Assembly: GCA_964371075.1 (NCBI GenBank)
Contig: CAYJKN010000002.1
Coordinates: 434,001-498,000 of the forward strand
DNA from: UTCHB3 sp964371075
GTDB lineage: Bacteria; Bacteroidota; Ignavibacteria; Ignavibacteriales; Ignavibacteriaceae
Length of the DNA: 64,000 nt
Reading direction: 5' to 3'
In this document: in pieces, positions 44,636-51,612 of the stretch
How the letters are laid out: each line of letters starts with the position of its first letter
Position numbering within the stretch: the stretch's first letter is position 1
The notes under the pieces: generated by a model
Seen by the model: only the letters and a program-made list of their open reading frames with translations
Told to the model about the DNA's origin: nothing
The model's database searches: none
Position numbers and translations under genes: made by a program

Positions 44636-44642
44636 AAGGAGG
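44636..44642 (+). promoter_or_regulatory. Strong Shine-Dalgarno site AAGGAGG
   Basis: A full AAGGAGG five bases before the ATG at 44648 stands out, because most genes here have weak or no such site. It supports the short downstream frame as a real, well-translated gene. Confidence 0.75.
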
Positions 44643-44647
44643 CACAA

Positions 44648-44965
44648 ATGCTAAATTATGAAGCAATTCTTGAAGAGTGGAAGCAAAATTCACCAATGTT
44701 TGGGACTAAATTGTTCGAACAGCATAATTCCATAAATGGGAGGAATGGTTACGCTTTTTCAATAGCAGTTAAAATCAAGGGCAATTTAATAGCTGAGGAA
44801 GGTACTTTCTATCCTGTTGATATTGCTGAATTCTACGATGAGACCAATCCTGATGCAGGAAATGAATATTTACTTAGAAGAAAGTTGGAATTACTCGAAC
44901 AAGAATTCGACCGGAAACTTATTACTCGCTATGATGAGATAGTTAAACAATTAACTATTGTTTAA
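44648..44965 (+). CDS. Uncharacterised small acidic protein
   Basis: A 105-residue soluble protein with no signal peptide. It begins MLNYEAILEEWKQNSPMFGT and is rich in Glu and aromatic residues. The C-terminal half is helical (LLRRKLELLEQEFDRKL). No known family is recognised. It stands alone, with 337 nt before and 253 nt after it, and has a perfect ribosome site, which suggests its own promoter and substantial expression. Confidence 0.7.
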   Translation: MLNYEAILEEWKQNSPMFGTKLFEQHNSINGRNGYAFSIAVKIKGNLIAEEGTFYPVDIAEFYDETNPDAGNEYLLRRKLELLEQEFDRKLITRYDEIVKQLTIV

Positions 44966-45146
44966 CTTGGTGGAAGTTGAATGAATTAACCTCTTATCGA
45001 GAAAAAAATTTAGGGGGGTATCATATTGTTAACACAAAAGTTGCCCCTCCCCCCCGATTTTCGTCATTTTCCGACATCAACCTCCCCTAACCTCAACAAA
45101 AACAAGAGCTTTGCAAAAAATCATACGACAGAAATGGTGTCAGTAG

Positions 45147-45161
45147 ATGTCGTTACGACAT
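45147..45161. promoter_or_regulatory. Palindrome ATGTCGTTACGACAT, candidate operator
   Basis: A 15-bp near-perfect inverted repeat lies 58 nt upstream of the Wzi-like gene. A further half-site TACGACA lies at 45124-45130, and TGTCGTTA recurs at the start codon itself. The core matches the perfect palindrome at 11934-11951. It is a plausible regulator site shared by capsule-related genes. Confidence 0.45.
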
Positions 45162-45218
45162 GATTTGGTAAATTGCGGTTTAAAAATCGTCAATTATTTG
45201 TCATGAAAGTGGTAGAAT

Positions 45219-47021
45219 ATGTCGTTAATGAGAATTTTTGTTGTAGCTGTTATGTTGGTGGGTGGTCTGTTTGCTCAGACAGTTTTCACTCGTGTTGATC
45301 ATCCTGTATATGGTCTGCTCTCCCGTCTTGATGCACGGCAGATTATTGATTTTAATTCTGAAGTGTTGCCCCTCTCACGTATGGAGATCGCCCAACTTCT
45401 CCTCCGGATTGAAGACTCCCGCGATAATCTTAACCCCCTCGAACTTCAGGAACTTCGGTTTTTCCGTGAAGAATTTGCGCTAGAGTTAACCGCGGAGAAC
45501 GCAAAGTCCGCAAAGGGGGAGTTAACCGCGGATTTTAATTCCGACTTGTCGGAAGGACCAAAGTCCGCAAAGGAATATTTGGAATATGATCTTATAGTTA
45601 TGAACAATAACTCTTCTTCTTTGCGTCCTCAGCGTCCTTTGCGGTTCAACAATTCAAGCCCCTCTGCGTCCTCAGCGTCCTTTGCGGTTTCATCTGAGCG
45701 TTGGTGGTTGTTTAGTTACACAGACAATCAATTTGCATTAAGGGTATCACCGTTGGCGGGATATGGCGTTCGCTCGGTGGCAGGGGAAACAAATACGATA
45801 CGCTGGCCGGGATTGAAGTTTTTTGGGTATGGTGGCGACTGGTTTGGTGCATCGTTTGAATATGTGGATTTTGGTGAAACGGGCAGCAATACCGACCGAA
45901 ATAAAAGATTCTCCCCCATTACAGGTGCTTATGTGAACAATCAATCGGGCAGCACATTTGAGTATAGTGATGTGAAGGGTTCCGTTTCGTTCAGTTGGAA
46001 GTGGGGCAACATTTCGATTATTAAAGATTATCAGACCTGGGGACACGGACAGTTTGGTCAGGTGATTCTGTCAACAAAGGCGCCATCGTTCACGCAGATC
46101 AGGTTTCATGCAAATCCCGTAAGCTGGTTCAGGTTCAACTATTTCCAGGGGTGGGTAAATTCCCTGATATATGATTCTTCCGCTGCATTTTGGAGCCATA
46201 CGGAGAGTATGAATCCGAGTCGCATCGTTCCGTATAAAGATAAATATGTGGTTGCAAATCTGGCTACCTTCAGTGTGATTGATGAACTCGACCTCTCGCT
46301 CGGGAACGCATTTGTTTACGGTCCCAATTTCCGTTTCGAAACCCTCATCCCTTTCCTCTATTACAAGGTGATGGATCATAACACAGGTAGAATCGCAGCC
46401 GACGACGGGAACGGGATGATTTTTTCTGATTTTAAGGTGCGCTTCCCAAAAGATTATCTTTTCTACGGTTCCACTTATATAGATGTGATCAACTTGCGCG
46501 ATCTTCTTGACGGCAGGTTCGATAATCAGTGGCTCGCTTTCACTGTTGGTGCCAAACGGTTTAATCTTTTTATCCCAAATCTTGATGTGTCGATCGAATA
46601 TTCCCGCGTGAATCCATGGAACTATGAGAACCGTAACGACCTGGCAAGCTACAAACATCTTGGTTATCAGTTGGGCCACTGGATTGGACAAAATGCCGAC
46701 CAGCTCCGTTTTCAGGTGAATTATAGCCATATCAGGGGTCTGCGCCACTTTGCCTATCTCGAATGGGTAAGAAAAGGTGTTGAGGGCGACATCGCTATTG
46801 CATACAACACTAATAAATACGGCATCGTCGAGTTCCTGCAGGGGCCACTCAGAAAAGATTTCCGCTTTGGCCTCGAAACCACCTGGGAACCCTGGCATGA
46901 GGTTAAGCTTAGAGGCTACTACGAACTTTCGATGATCTCAGATGAAGACCCCGTTAGAACACCAACCTATCTTAGGGGAACACAACATTCCTTTGGGCTT
47001 ATCGCGAGTTATGGGTTTTAG
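45219..47021 (+). CDS. Wzi-like capsule assembly outer-membrane protein with an in-frame repeat insertion
   Basis: A 600-residue exported protein. The signal peptide MSLMRIFVVAVMLVGGLFAQ precedes an N-terminal region with LSRMEIAQLL. From about residue 165 it shows alternating aromatic beta-strands (SFSWKWGNISIIKDYQTWG, FRFNYFQGWVNS) characteristic of a Wzi-type beta-barrel that anchors capsule at the surface. Residues ~90-157 are encoded by nested repeats (LTAENAKSAKG, SLRPQRPLRF, SASSASFAV) and do not resemble the family. They fall between the periplasmic segment and the barrel, perhaps as a tolerated linker. The ATG could also be that at 45228. Confidence 0.78.
   Translation: MSLMRIFVVAVMLVGGLFAQTVFTRVDHPVYGLLSRLDARQIIDFNSEVLPLSRMEIAQLLLRIEDSRDNLNPLELQELRFFREEFALELTAENAKSAKGELTADFNSDLSEGPKSAKEYLEYDLIVMNNNSSSLRPQRPLRFNNSSPSASSASFAVSSERWWLFSYTDNQFALRVSPLAGYGVRSVAGETNTIRWPGLKFFGYGGDWFGASFEYVDFGETGSNTDRNKRFSPITGAYVNNQSGSTFEYSDVKGSVSFSWKWGNISIIKDYQTWGHGQFGQVILSTKAPSFTQIRFHANPVSWFRFNYFQGWVNSLIYDSSAAFWSHTESMNPSRIVPYKDKYVVANLATFSVIDELDLSLGNAFVYGPNFRFETLIPFLYYKVMDHNTGRIAADDGNGMIFSDFKVRFPKDYLFYGSTYIDVINLRDLLDGRFDNQWLAFTVGAKRFNLFIPNLDVSIEYSRVNPWNYENRNDLASYKHLGYQLGHWIGQNADQLRFQVNYSHIRGLRHFAYLEWVRKGVEGDIAIAYNTNKYGIVEFLQGPLRKDFRFGLETTWEPWHEVKLRGYYELSMISDEDPVRTPTYLRGTQHSFGLIASYGF
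45485..45690. repeat. Nested CGCAGAG-type repeats inside the wzi-like gene
   Basis: The outer pair of arms is GTTAACCGCGGAGAACGC...(45485-45520) and CCCCTCTGCGTCCTCAGC...(45659-45690). Inside it is a second pair at 45521-45573 and 45614-45650. The inner left arm is itself split by a small palindrome (TTCCGACTTGTCGGAA). The whole block stays open in the gene's frame. This is direct evidence for repeat-into-repeat insertion. Confidence 0.85.
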
Positions 47022-47032
47022 GATTTCAAATA

Positions 47033-47153
47033 ATTAACCGCAGAGGCCGCGAAGAACGCAGAGAGAGGACTTAAAAGATTTCTTTGCGTTCTTTGTGTTC
47101 TCTGCGGTTCACATAAAAAGATTTCTTTGCGTTCTTTGTGCTCTTTGCGGTTT
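47033..47153. repeat. CGCAGAG-type repeat with duplicated right arm
   Basis: One left arm (AACCGCAGAGGCCGCGAAG..., 47033-47068) is followed by two right arms in tandem (TTCTTTGCGTTCTTTGTG..., 47077-47109 and 47120-47153), with a period of about 43 bp. The block fills the gap between the convergent wzi-like and hydrolase genes and may act as a transcript-end hairpin. Confidence 0.8.
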
Positions 47154-47161
47154 CATTCAAC

Positions 47162-48313
47162 TCAAACATATTTCGAAAGCCACTCACGCCTAAGTTCATC
47201 GACGATTTTCTTTTTGCCTTTGAGGAAGTGGTCGGCTTCTTCGAGGAGGACAAGTCGGAAGTAAAGTTTTTGTTCTAATAGTTTTTCTGCTATTTTGATA
47301 GCCTGAAGGGGGGAGACGGTCTCGTCTTTTGTGCCGTGGATTATGAGATATTTGCAGTCTTTTGGGAGTTCATCGGCGAAGTGGATGGCTGACCGTTTTT
47401 CATATATTCCAATTCCTTCGATTTCCATGAGTTGTTGAAGTGTCGCCTGGATGCGTGGGACATTTAAACAGCATTCGGCTACATCTGTTATTCCACCTGA
47501 GATAATTGCAGCTTTTACATCATGTCTTTTCTGGAGCGCGAGGTAGGTCATCATTCCGCCACGGCTCCATCCTTCCATTGCCCAGCGAGAAGTGTCGGCG
47601 AAAGAGATTTCATTTGCGATTTCCATCAGGTTCAGGATATCATCCACATCACTACCACCAAATTCATCGTGCAGTTCATCATTAAATGATGCACGATACA
47701 TCGACGCGAACACCACAAATCCCCACGATGCAAGTTGTCCAAACATCCCTCTTGCTGTGAACTTGTCGATCGCCCCTCGTTCTTTTGATCCTCCGCGGTT
47801 CCAGATTATGCAGGGAAGGGGGGGTAAATTATTAACCGCAGAGGTCGCAGAAGGAGAGGGATTCAATTCATCAAACCGCAAAGGCCGCGAAGAGCGCAAA
47901 GAAGAGGGATTCAAATTTTCAAACTGAGAAGAATCAACATGCCCAACAGTTTCATTTTTGCCCTCTGCGTTCTTTGCGTTCTCTGCGGTTAACTCCCCCT
48001 GTGCGGTTTCATTTTTGCCCTTTGCGTCCTTTGCGTTCTCTGCGGTTTCACTTATTGTCCCCGGATACGCAATATACCCCTGCACTTCATATCCATCAGA
48101 CATATAAACAATGGCTTCTACGATGGTGTCATCTATGGAGGCGGATCCCCAACCGGAGCGGAGCATTTGCAACTGCTTTTCGGGAAGGACTATTATCTCA
48201 CGATGGATTATATTTGGGTTCATAAAATTTGGTTTTGAGTTGAAAAAACAAAATAACAAGAGCAAAAATGTAACTAATTCTCCGCAAAAAGTTGTGCGAG
48301 GGAATATTTTCAT
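47162..48313 (-). CDS. Alpha/beta hydrolase (prolyl-oligopeptidase-like) with an in-frame repeat insertion
   Basis: A 383-residue hydrolase. The nucleophile elbow is EGWSRGGM, the acid is in HGTKDETVSPLQA and the base in EEADHFLKGK, so the triad is complete. From the ATG at 48313 the N-terminus has a hydrophobic run (LVTFLLLLFCFF), suggesting export or anchoring. An ATG at 48223 is the alternative start. Between the small N-terminal beta domain (YEVQGYIAYPGT) and CIIWNRGGSKERG, about 75 residues are encoded by repeats (47832-48051). The substrate is unknown. Confidence 0.75.
   Translation of the reverse strand: MKIFPRTTFCGELVTFLLLLFCFFNSKPNFMNPNIIHREIIVLPEKQLQMLRSGWGSASIDDTIVEAIVYMSDGYEVQGYIAYPGTISETAENAKDAKGKNETAQGELTAENAKNAEGKNETVGHVDSSQFENLNPSSLRSSRPLRFDELNPSPSATSAVNNLPPLPCIIWNRGGSKERGAIDKFTARGMFGQLASWGFVVFASMYRASFNDELHDEFGGSDVDDILNLMEIANEISFADTSRWAMEGWSRGGMMTYLALQKRHDVKAAIISGGITDVAECCLNVPRIQATLQQLMEIEGIGIYEKRSAIHFADELPKDCKYLIIHGTKDETVSPLQAIKIAEKLLEQKLYFRLVLLEEADHFLKGKKKIVDELRREWLSKYV
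47832..48051. repeat. Nested CGCAGAG-type repeats inside the hydrolase gene
   Basis: Two left arms (47832-47860 and 47873-47906) and two full right arms (47960-47992 and 48018-48051) surround a short core, with a fragment TGTGCGGTTTC between the right arms. They are open in the hydrolase frame, giving TAENAKDAKG and TAENAKNAEG on one side and SLRSSRPLRF on the other. The arrangement parallels that at 45485-45690. Confidence 0.85.
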
Positions 48314-48821
48314 GAAAATTGGGATTGCTGTGTTGATTGTGGCGGTGGTGGTCGTGTTAGTGGTTCCCGGTTTAACAGATAGAAGTTATAAAAATGAGAC
48401 AAATGAGCCTGAGGAGGTCATGTTTACAAAAGAGGGAAATGTTGCCATTTTGGATTCGCTTGGAAAAGAGAGAGTGAAGATTGATGCCGAATTTGCCGAT
48501 ACTGAATATGACCGGCAGCGCGGATTGATGTTCCGCAAAACGATGCAAGAGGGACAGGGAATGTTATTCATTTTCCCCGTTGAAGAGATGCAGTCATTTT
48601 GGATGAGGAACACCTATATTCCACTTGATATTCTTTTCATCGATGCAAATAAAAAGATTGTCACGATCCATAAAAACACCAAGACATTGAGCGATCAGAG
48701 TTATCCGAGTACCGCTCCTTCGAAGTATGTGCTTGAAGTGGTTAGTGGGTTTTGTGTGAAACATGGTGTTGAAGTTGGGGATGTTGTTAGTTGGGAATTA
48801 GCCGCGAAGGGGGATAAATAA
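48312..48821 (+). CDS. DUF192 family protein with N-terminal membrane anchor
   Basis: A 169-residue protein. The first ~20 residues (MKIGIAVLIVAVVVVLVV) form a signal anchor. The DUF192 fold follows with RQRGLMFRKTM, GMLFIFP and FWMRNTYIPLDILFID, the family's signature blocks. The function is unknown; it is probably periplasmic. GAGGGA precedes the ATG. Its ATG and that proposed for the divergent hydrolase share the bases CATG, so at most a few nucleotides separate the two starts. Confidence 0.85.
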   Translation: MKIGIAVLIVAVVVVLVVPGLTDRSYKNETNEPEEVMFTKEGNVAILDSLGKERVKIDAEFADTEYDRQRGLMFRKTMQEGQGMLFIFPVEEMQSFWMRNTYIPLDILFIDANKKIVTIHKNTKTLSDQSYPSTAPSKYVLEVVSGFCVKHGVEVGDVVSWELAAKGDK

Positions 48822-48833
48822 TTGAAGCGAGAG

Positions 48834-49381
48834 GGACCTCACCCCCGACCCCTCTCCTAGAAGGAGAGGGGAGGAAGAAATTAAGAATATTGTTTTATGA
48901 AAGTACCACATAAGATTTATACTGAGGCCACTTCACGCGCAAAAGAACTCCGAAAGAATGCTACTGAGTCGGAAGAAATTTTGTGGGAGATACTCAGAGA
49001 TAAAAAGATCGTTGGTACCAAGTTTTACAGACAACGACCTGTTTATTATTCAGTTAATGATAAAATTTTCTTTTTTATAGTGGATTATTGTGCCGATGAG
49101 CTAAAACTAATCATTGAAGCTGATGGGGGATATCACAACGAAATTGAAGAAAAAGATCATTTGCGTGACATTATATTAGAAGGGATGGGATACAAATTAC
49201 TCCATTTTACAAATCTTCAGATACTTAACGAGCGCGAAAAAATTGTCTTAACAATAAAATCTACGATAAAAGGATTAAAAAGTCAAAATGTTTAAAAGCA
49301 AAAATAAATCATTAGGAAACCCGTCAAATTTTTCACTTTCCTTCCCCTCTCCTTTTAGGAGAGGGGTCAGGGGTGAGGTCC
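48834..49381 (+). mobile_element. 548-bp element: DUF559 endonuclease gene between 41-42 bp terminal inverted repeats
   Basis: The left end 48834-48874 begins GGACCTCACCCCCGACCCCT, and the right end 49340-49381 ends GGTCAGGGGTGAGGTCC. Reverse-complemented, the two ends agree at all but two positions plus one single-base gap. Each end also contains an internal hairpin (CTCTCCT..AGGAGAG). The only gene inside is the DUF559 protein at 48897-49295. GAG flanks both outer edges and could be a 3-bp target duplication, though so short a match may be chance. Shorter relatives without the gene lie at 11724-11910 (two ends) and 14515-14556 (one end). Confidence 0.72.
48897..49295 (+). CDS. DUF559 (Vsr/PD-(D/E)xK-like) endonuclease domain protein
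   Basis: A 132-residue protein. SRAKELRKNATESEEILWEI and FYRQRPVYY are the usual DUF559 N-terminal blocks. FFIVDYCADELKLIIEADGG gives the nuclease-type Asp...Glu-x-Asp core, then YHNEIEEKDHLRD and LLHFTNLQIL. The family resembles very-short-patch repair endonucleases, and its natural role is unknown. It is the sole gene between two inverted palindromic repeats, so a role in mobilising that element is a strong candidate. The stop overlaps the start of the TraB/GumN gene. Confidence 0.85.
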   Translation: MKVPHKIYTEATSRAKELRKNATESEEILWEILRDKKIVGTKFYRQRPVYYSVNDKIFFFIVDYCADELKLIIEADGGYHNEIEEKDHLRDIILEGMGYKLLHFTNLQILNEREKIVLTIKSTIKGLKSQNV

Positions 49382-50229
49382 GAGGATTCATTGCATCCTT
49401 TGCGCTCTTCGCGGTTTTATTGACAACCGGTTGCCGGCCACAAGTACCTTCGAATGACATTCTCCACACGGTTGAAAAAAACGGGAGTACTTTTTATATC
49501 TTGGGGAGCATGCATTTGGGGAAAGGGTTTGTTTTGTCGGAGGAGGTTAAGGGGATAATAGAGTCTGTGGATGAGGTGTATTATGAGATTGACATGAAGG
49601 AGATGATGGATCCTGCGAATGCACAGAAATTGATGCCATTGATGATGTTGCCGGATGGGAAGACTCTTGAAGATTTATATCCGATTGAGAAGATTGCGGT
49701 TCTGAGGCAAAAGTTTAATAAAGCGGGGGTCCCCTGGATGATTGTGGAGAAGCAAAAACCGCTGTTTGGTGCCATGACTGCTATTGCAATGGCGGGGATG
49801 AAACAGGGGATGCAAGCCGATAAAGGGACGGAAAATCTGGTATATGATTATGCCAAAAAGTTTGATAAACCTTCCGCCGGATTTGAGACGATGGAATTTC
49901 AAATGTCGTTGTTCGATAGTGTCAGTTATGACATGCAGTATGAGATAGCAGTTTCAACTCTTGATCAGTTGGATTCATTAAAAGGGGACCTTTCAGAGTT
50001 GTTGGCTGCGTTTCAGTCGGGAGATCCAAATGAGCTTGAGAAGTTTCTGAAAGAGGATTTTGGTGATGGAGATGCACTTTTTGCGAGGGTTTTTCTGATC
50101 AACAGGAACAGGGACTGGGCAAAGAAGATTGAAGAATTATCAAAGAATAAAAAGAAATATTTGGTTGTTGTGGGTGCCGGTCATCTCGTCGGCGAAGGGA
50201 ACCTGCTGCAGTTTTTGAAGCAAAAGTGA
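49288..50229 (+). CDS. TraB/GumN family lipoprotein whose N-terminus is built from repeats
   Basis: A 313-residue protein. The mature part (from Cys49) is TraB/GumN-like: FYILGSMHLGKGFVLSEEV, DEVYYEIDM, AGFETMEFQMSLFDS and the C-terminal LVVVGAGHLVGEGNLLQFL with conserved His. The N-terminus is chimeric. The ATG lies inside the DUF559 element, residues ~18-32 (SFPSPFRRGVRGEVR) are translated from its right end, and the hydrophobic core SFALFAVLL comes from a CGCAGAG-type right arm. It ends in a good lipobox (LTTGC), so the repeats supply both the basic and hydrophobic parts of a working-looking export signal. Confidence 0.82.
   Translation: MFKSKNKSLGNPSNFSLSFPSPFRRGVRGEVRGFIASFALFAVLLTTGCRPQVPSNDILHTVEKNGSTFYILGSMHLGKGFVLSEEVKGIIESVDEVYYEIDMKEMMDPANAQKLMPLMMLPDGKTLEDLYPIEKIAVLRQKFNKAGVPWMIVEKQKPLFGAMTAIAMAGMKQGMQADKGTENLVYDYAKKFDKPSAGFETMEFQMSLFDSVSYDMQYEIAVSTLDQLDSLKGDLSELLAAFQSGDPNELEKFLKEDFGDGDALFARVFLINRNRDWAKKIEELSKNKKKYLVVVGAGHLVGEGNLLQFLKQK
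49396..49420. repeat. CGCAGAG-type right arm encoding a signal-peptide core
   Basis: TCCTTTGCGCTCTTCGCGGT is a single right arm of the 9-mer repeat. It lies 14 nt after the right end of the DUF559 element and is translated as SFALFAV in the TraB/GumN protein. Confidence 0.75.
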
Positions 50230-50497
50230 ACCGCAAAGGGCGCAGAGGACGCAAAGATTGATTCTATTATTGAACCGCAAAGGCCGCAGAGAACGCAAAG
50301 AAGATTTTTTGAAACGAAAGGAAAAATAGAACGCGGAATCAGTGATAAGATTCAGAAACTGATTTGACAGATTTTAAAAACTTTCTTTTGCGAACTTTGC
50401 GATTTCTGCGGTTAAACAAAAAAACCCTTTGCGAACTTTGCGTTCTCTGCGGTTAAACAAAAAACCCTTTGCGAACTTTGCGTTCTCTGCGGTTAAC
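50228..50497. repeat. Two left arms and three tandem right arms of the CGCAGAG-type repeat
   Basis: Left arms are at 50228-50256 (GAACCGCAAAGGGCGCAGAG...) and 50272-50303. Three right arms with a 40-bp period lie at about 50385-50497, the last two almost identical (CCCTTTGCGAACTTTGCG...). The stop codon of the lipoprotein gene overlaps the first arm. The block fills nearly the whole 290-nt gap before the second wecB. Confidence 0.85.
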
Positions 50498-50519
50498 ATT
50501 TTATAACAATAAGGACTAA

Positions 50520-51611
50520 ATGAAGAAGATATTACTTGTAGTTGGAGCGAGGCCAAACTTCATGAAGGTGGCGCCGGTATATAAAGAGTTTAAAAAACAT
50601 CCAAAGAAGATTGATGTGCGTTTGTGCCATACGGGACAGCATTATGATGTGAAGATGTCGGATGTATTTTTTCAGCAGTTGGGGATTCCCGAGCCGGATT
50701 ATTATTTGGGGGTTGGAAGTGCTTCCCATGCGATACAGACGGCAAATATCATGATCGGGTTTGAAAAGGTTTGTCTCGAGATGGAGCCTGATGTGGTGTT
50801 GGTTGCCGGTGATGTAAATTCTACAATAGCATGTGGACTTGTAGCAGTAAAACTTGGTATTAAGTTGGGGCACATTGAAGCCGGATTAAGAAGTTATGAT
50901 CGTACGATGCCGGAAGAGATTAATCGTCTTTTGACAGATGCAATTTCGGATTATCTGTTTGTTACTGAGAAAAGTGGACTCGAAAGTCTTAAAAAAGAGG
51001 GTGTACCCGATGAAAAAATGATTTTTACGGGGAATTGTATGATTGACACTTTAGTTAGTTTATTACCTAACCTTCCCACTTCATCTTTTAAAGGAGGGGC
51101 ATGGGGTGAGGCAGGAGTTGAAGAGGGGAAATATATCCTTCTTACTTTCCACCGTCCCGCAAATGTGGATACAAAAGAATTTTTTGTCAGTCTGAAAGAA
51201 TTTGTGGAACGATATGGGGCAGATAACAAGATTGTGTTCCCGATTCATCCCCGCACAAAATCGAACATGGAAAAGTTTGGGGTTTCGATTGATAATAAAA
51301 ATCTGATTTTAACAGAGCCGTTGGGGTATCTTGAGTTTCTCAACATGATGCGGTACGCAAAAGTTGTGGTTACCGATAGTGGTGGCGTTCAGGAGGAGAC
51401 AACTTATCTTGGAGTGCCTTGTATAACCGTAAGGGACAATACCGAAAGACCCATTACTGTGGAAGTGGGGACAAATATCCTCGCCGGTACCGATTTCAAA
51501 AATGTGTTTTCGGCGCTGGATGATTTGATGGCAGGTAAGATCAAAAAAGGGAGAATCCCTGATCTTTGGGATGGAAAAGCTGCTTCGAGAGTTGTTGAGG
51601 TATTTTTGTAA
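50520..51611 (+). CDS. wecB: UDP-N-acetylglucosamine 2-epimerase (second copy) with an in-frame repeat insertion
   Basis: A 363-residue non-hydrolysing epimerase. VVGARPNFMKVAPVYKEF, AGDVNSTIACGL, HIEAGLRSYDRTMPEEINR, TFHRPANVD and TDSGGVQEETTYLGVPCI are all present. A palindromic CCTCACCCC-type repeat (51065-51114) inserts about 18 residues (LPNLPTSSFKGGAWGEAG) between NCMIDTLVS and the strand before THRP-type His, a surface loop in the family. All catalytic residues remain, so activity is likely. It is outside the main polysaccharide core and may serve core or lipid-linked glycan synthesis. Confidence 0.88.
   Translation: MKKILLVVGARPNFMKVAPVYKEFKKHPKKIDVRLCHTGQHYDVKMSDVFFQQLGIPEPDYYLGVGSASHAIQTANIMIGFEKVCLEMEPDVVLVAGDVNSTIACGLVAVKLGIKLGHIEAGLRSYDRTMPEEINRLLTDAISDYLFVTEKSGLESLKKEGVPDEKMIFTGNCMIDTLVSLLPNLPTSSFKGGAWGEAGVEEGKYILLTFHRPANVDTKEFFVSLKEFVERYGADNKIVFPIHPRTKSNMEKFGVSIDNKNLILTEPLGYLEFLNMMRYAKVVVTDSGGVQEETTYLGVPCITVRDNTERPITVEVGTNILAGTDFKNVFSALDDLMAGKIKKGRIPDLWDGKAASRVVEVFL
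51065..51114. repeat. CCTCACCCC-type palindrome inserted in the second wecB
   Basis: On the reverse strand this reads CCTGCCTCACCCCATGCCCC then TCCTTTAAAAGATGAAG, matching the ends of the DUF559 element. On the plus strand it keeps the wecB frame open. It is the fifth in-gene insertion along the window. Confidence 0.75.
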
Positions 51612-51612
51612 T

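Noticed and set aside
44577..44976. TGGTGGAAG occurring on both sides of the small orphan gene, as a possible target duplication.
   Set aside because: A nine-base match with no terminal inverted repeats is too weak, and the flanking bases differ.
46071..46898. 275-codon antisense frame within the wzi-like gene.
   Set aside because: It is a shadow of the strongly biased coding strand; it has no domain features or ribosome site and the sense protein is convincing.
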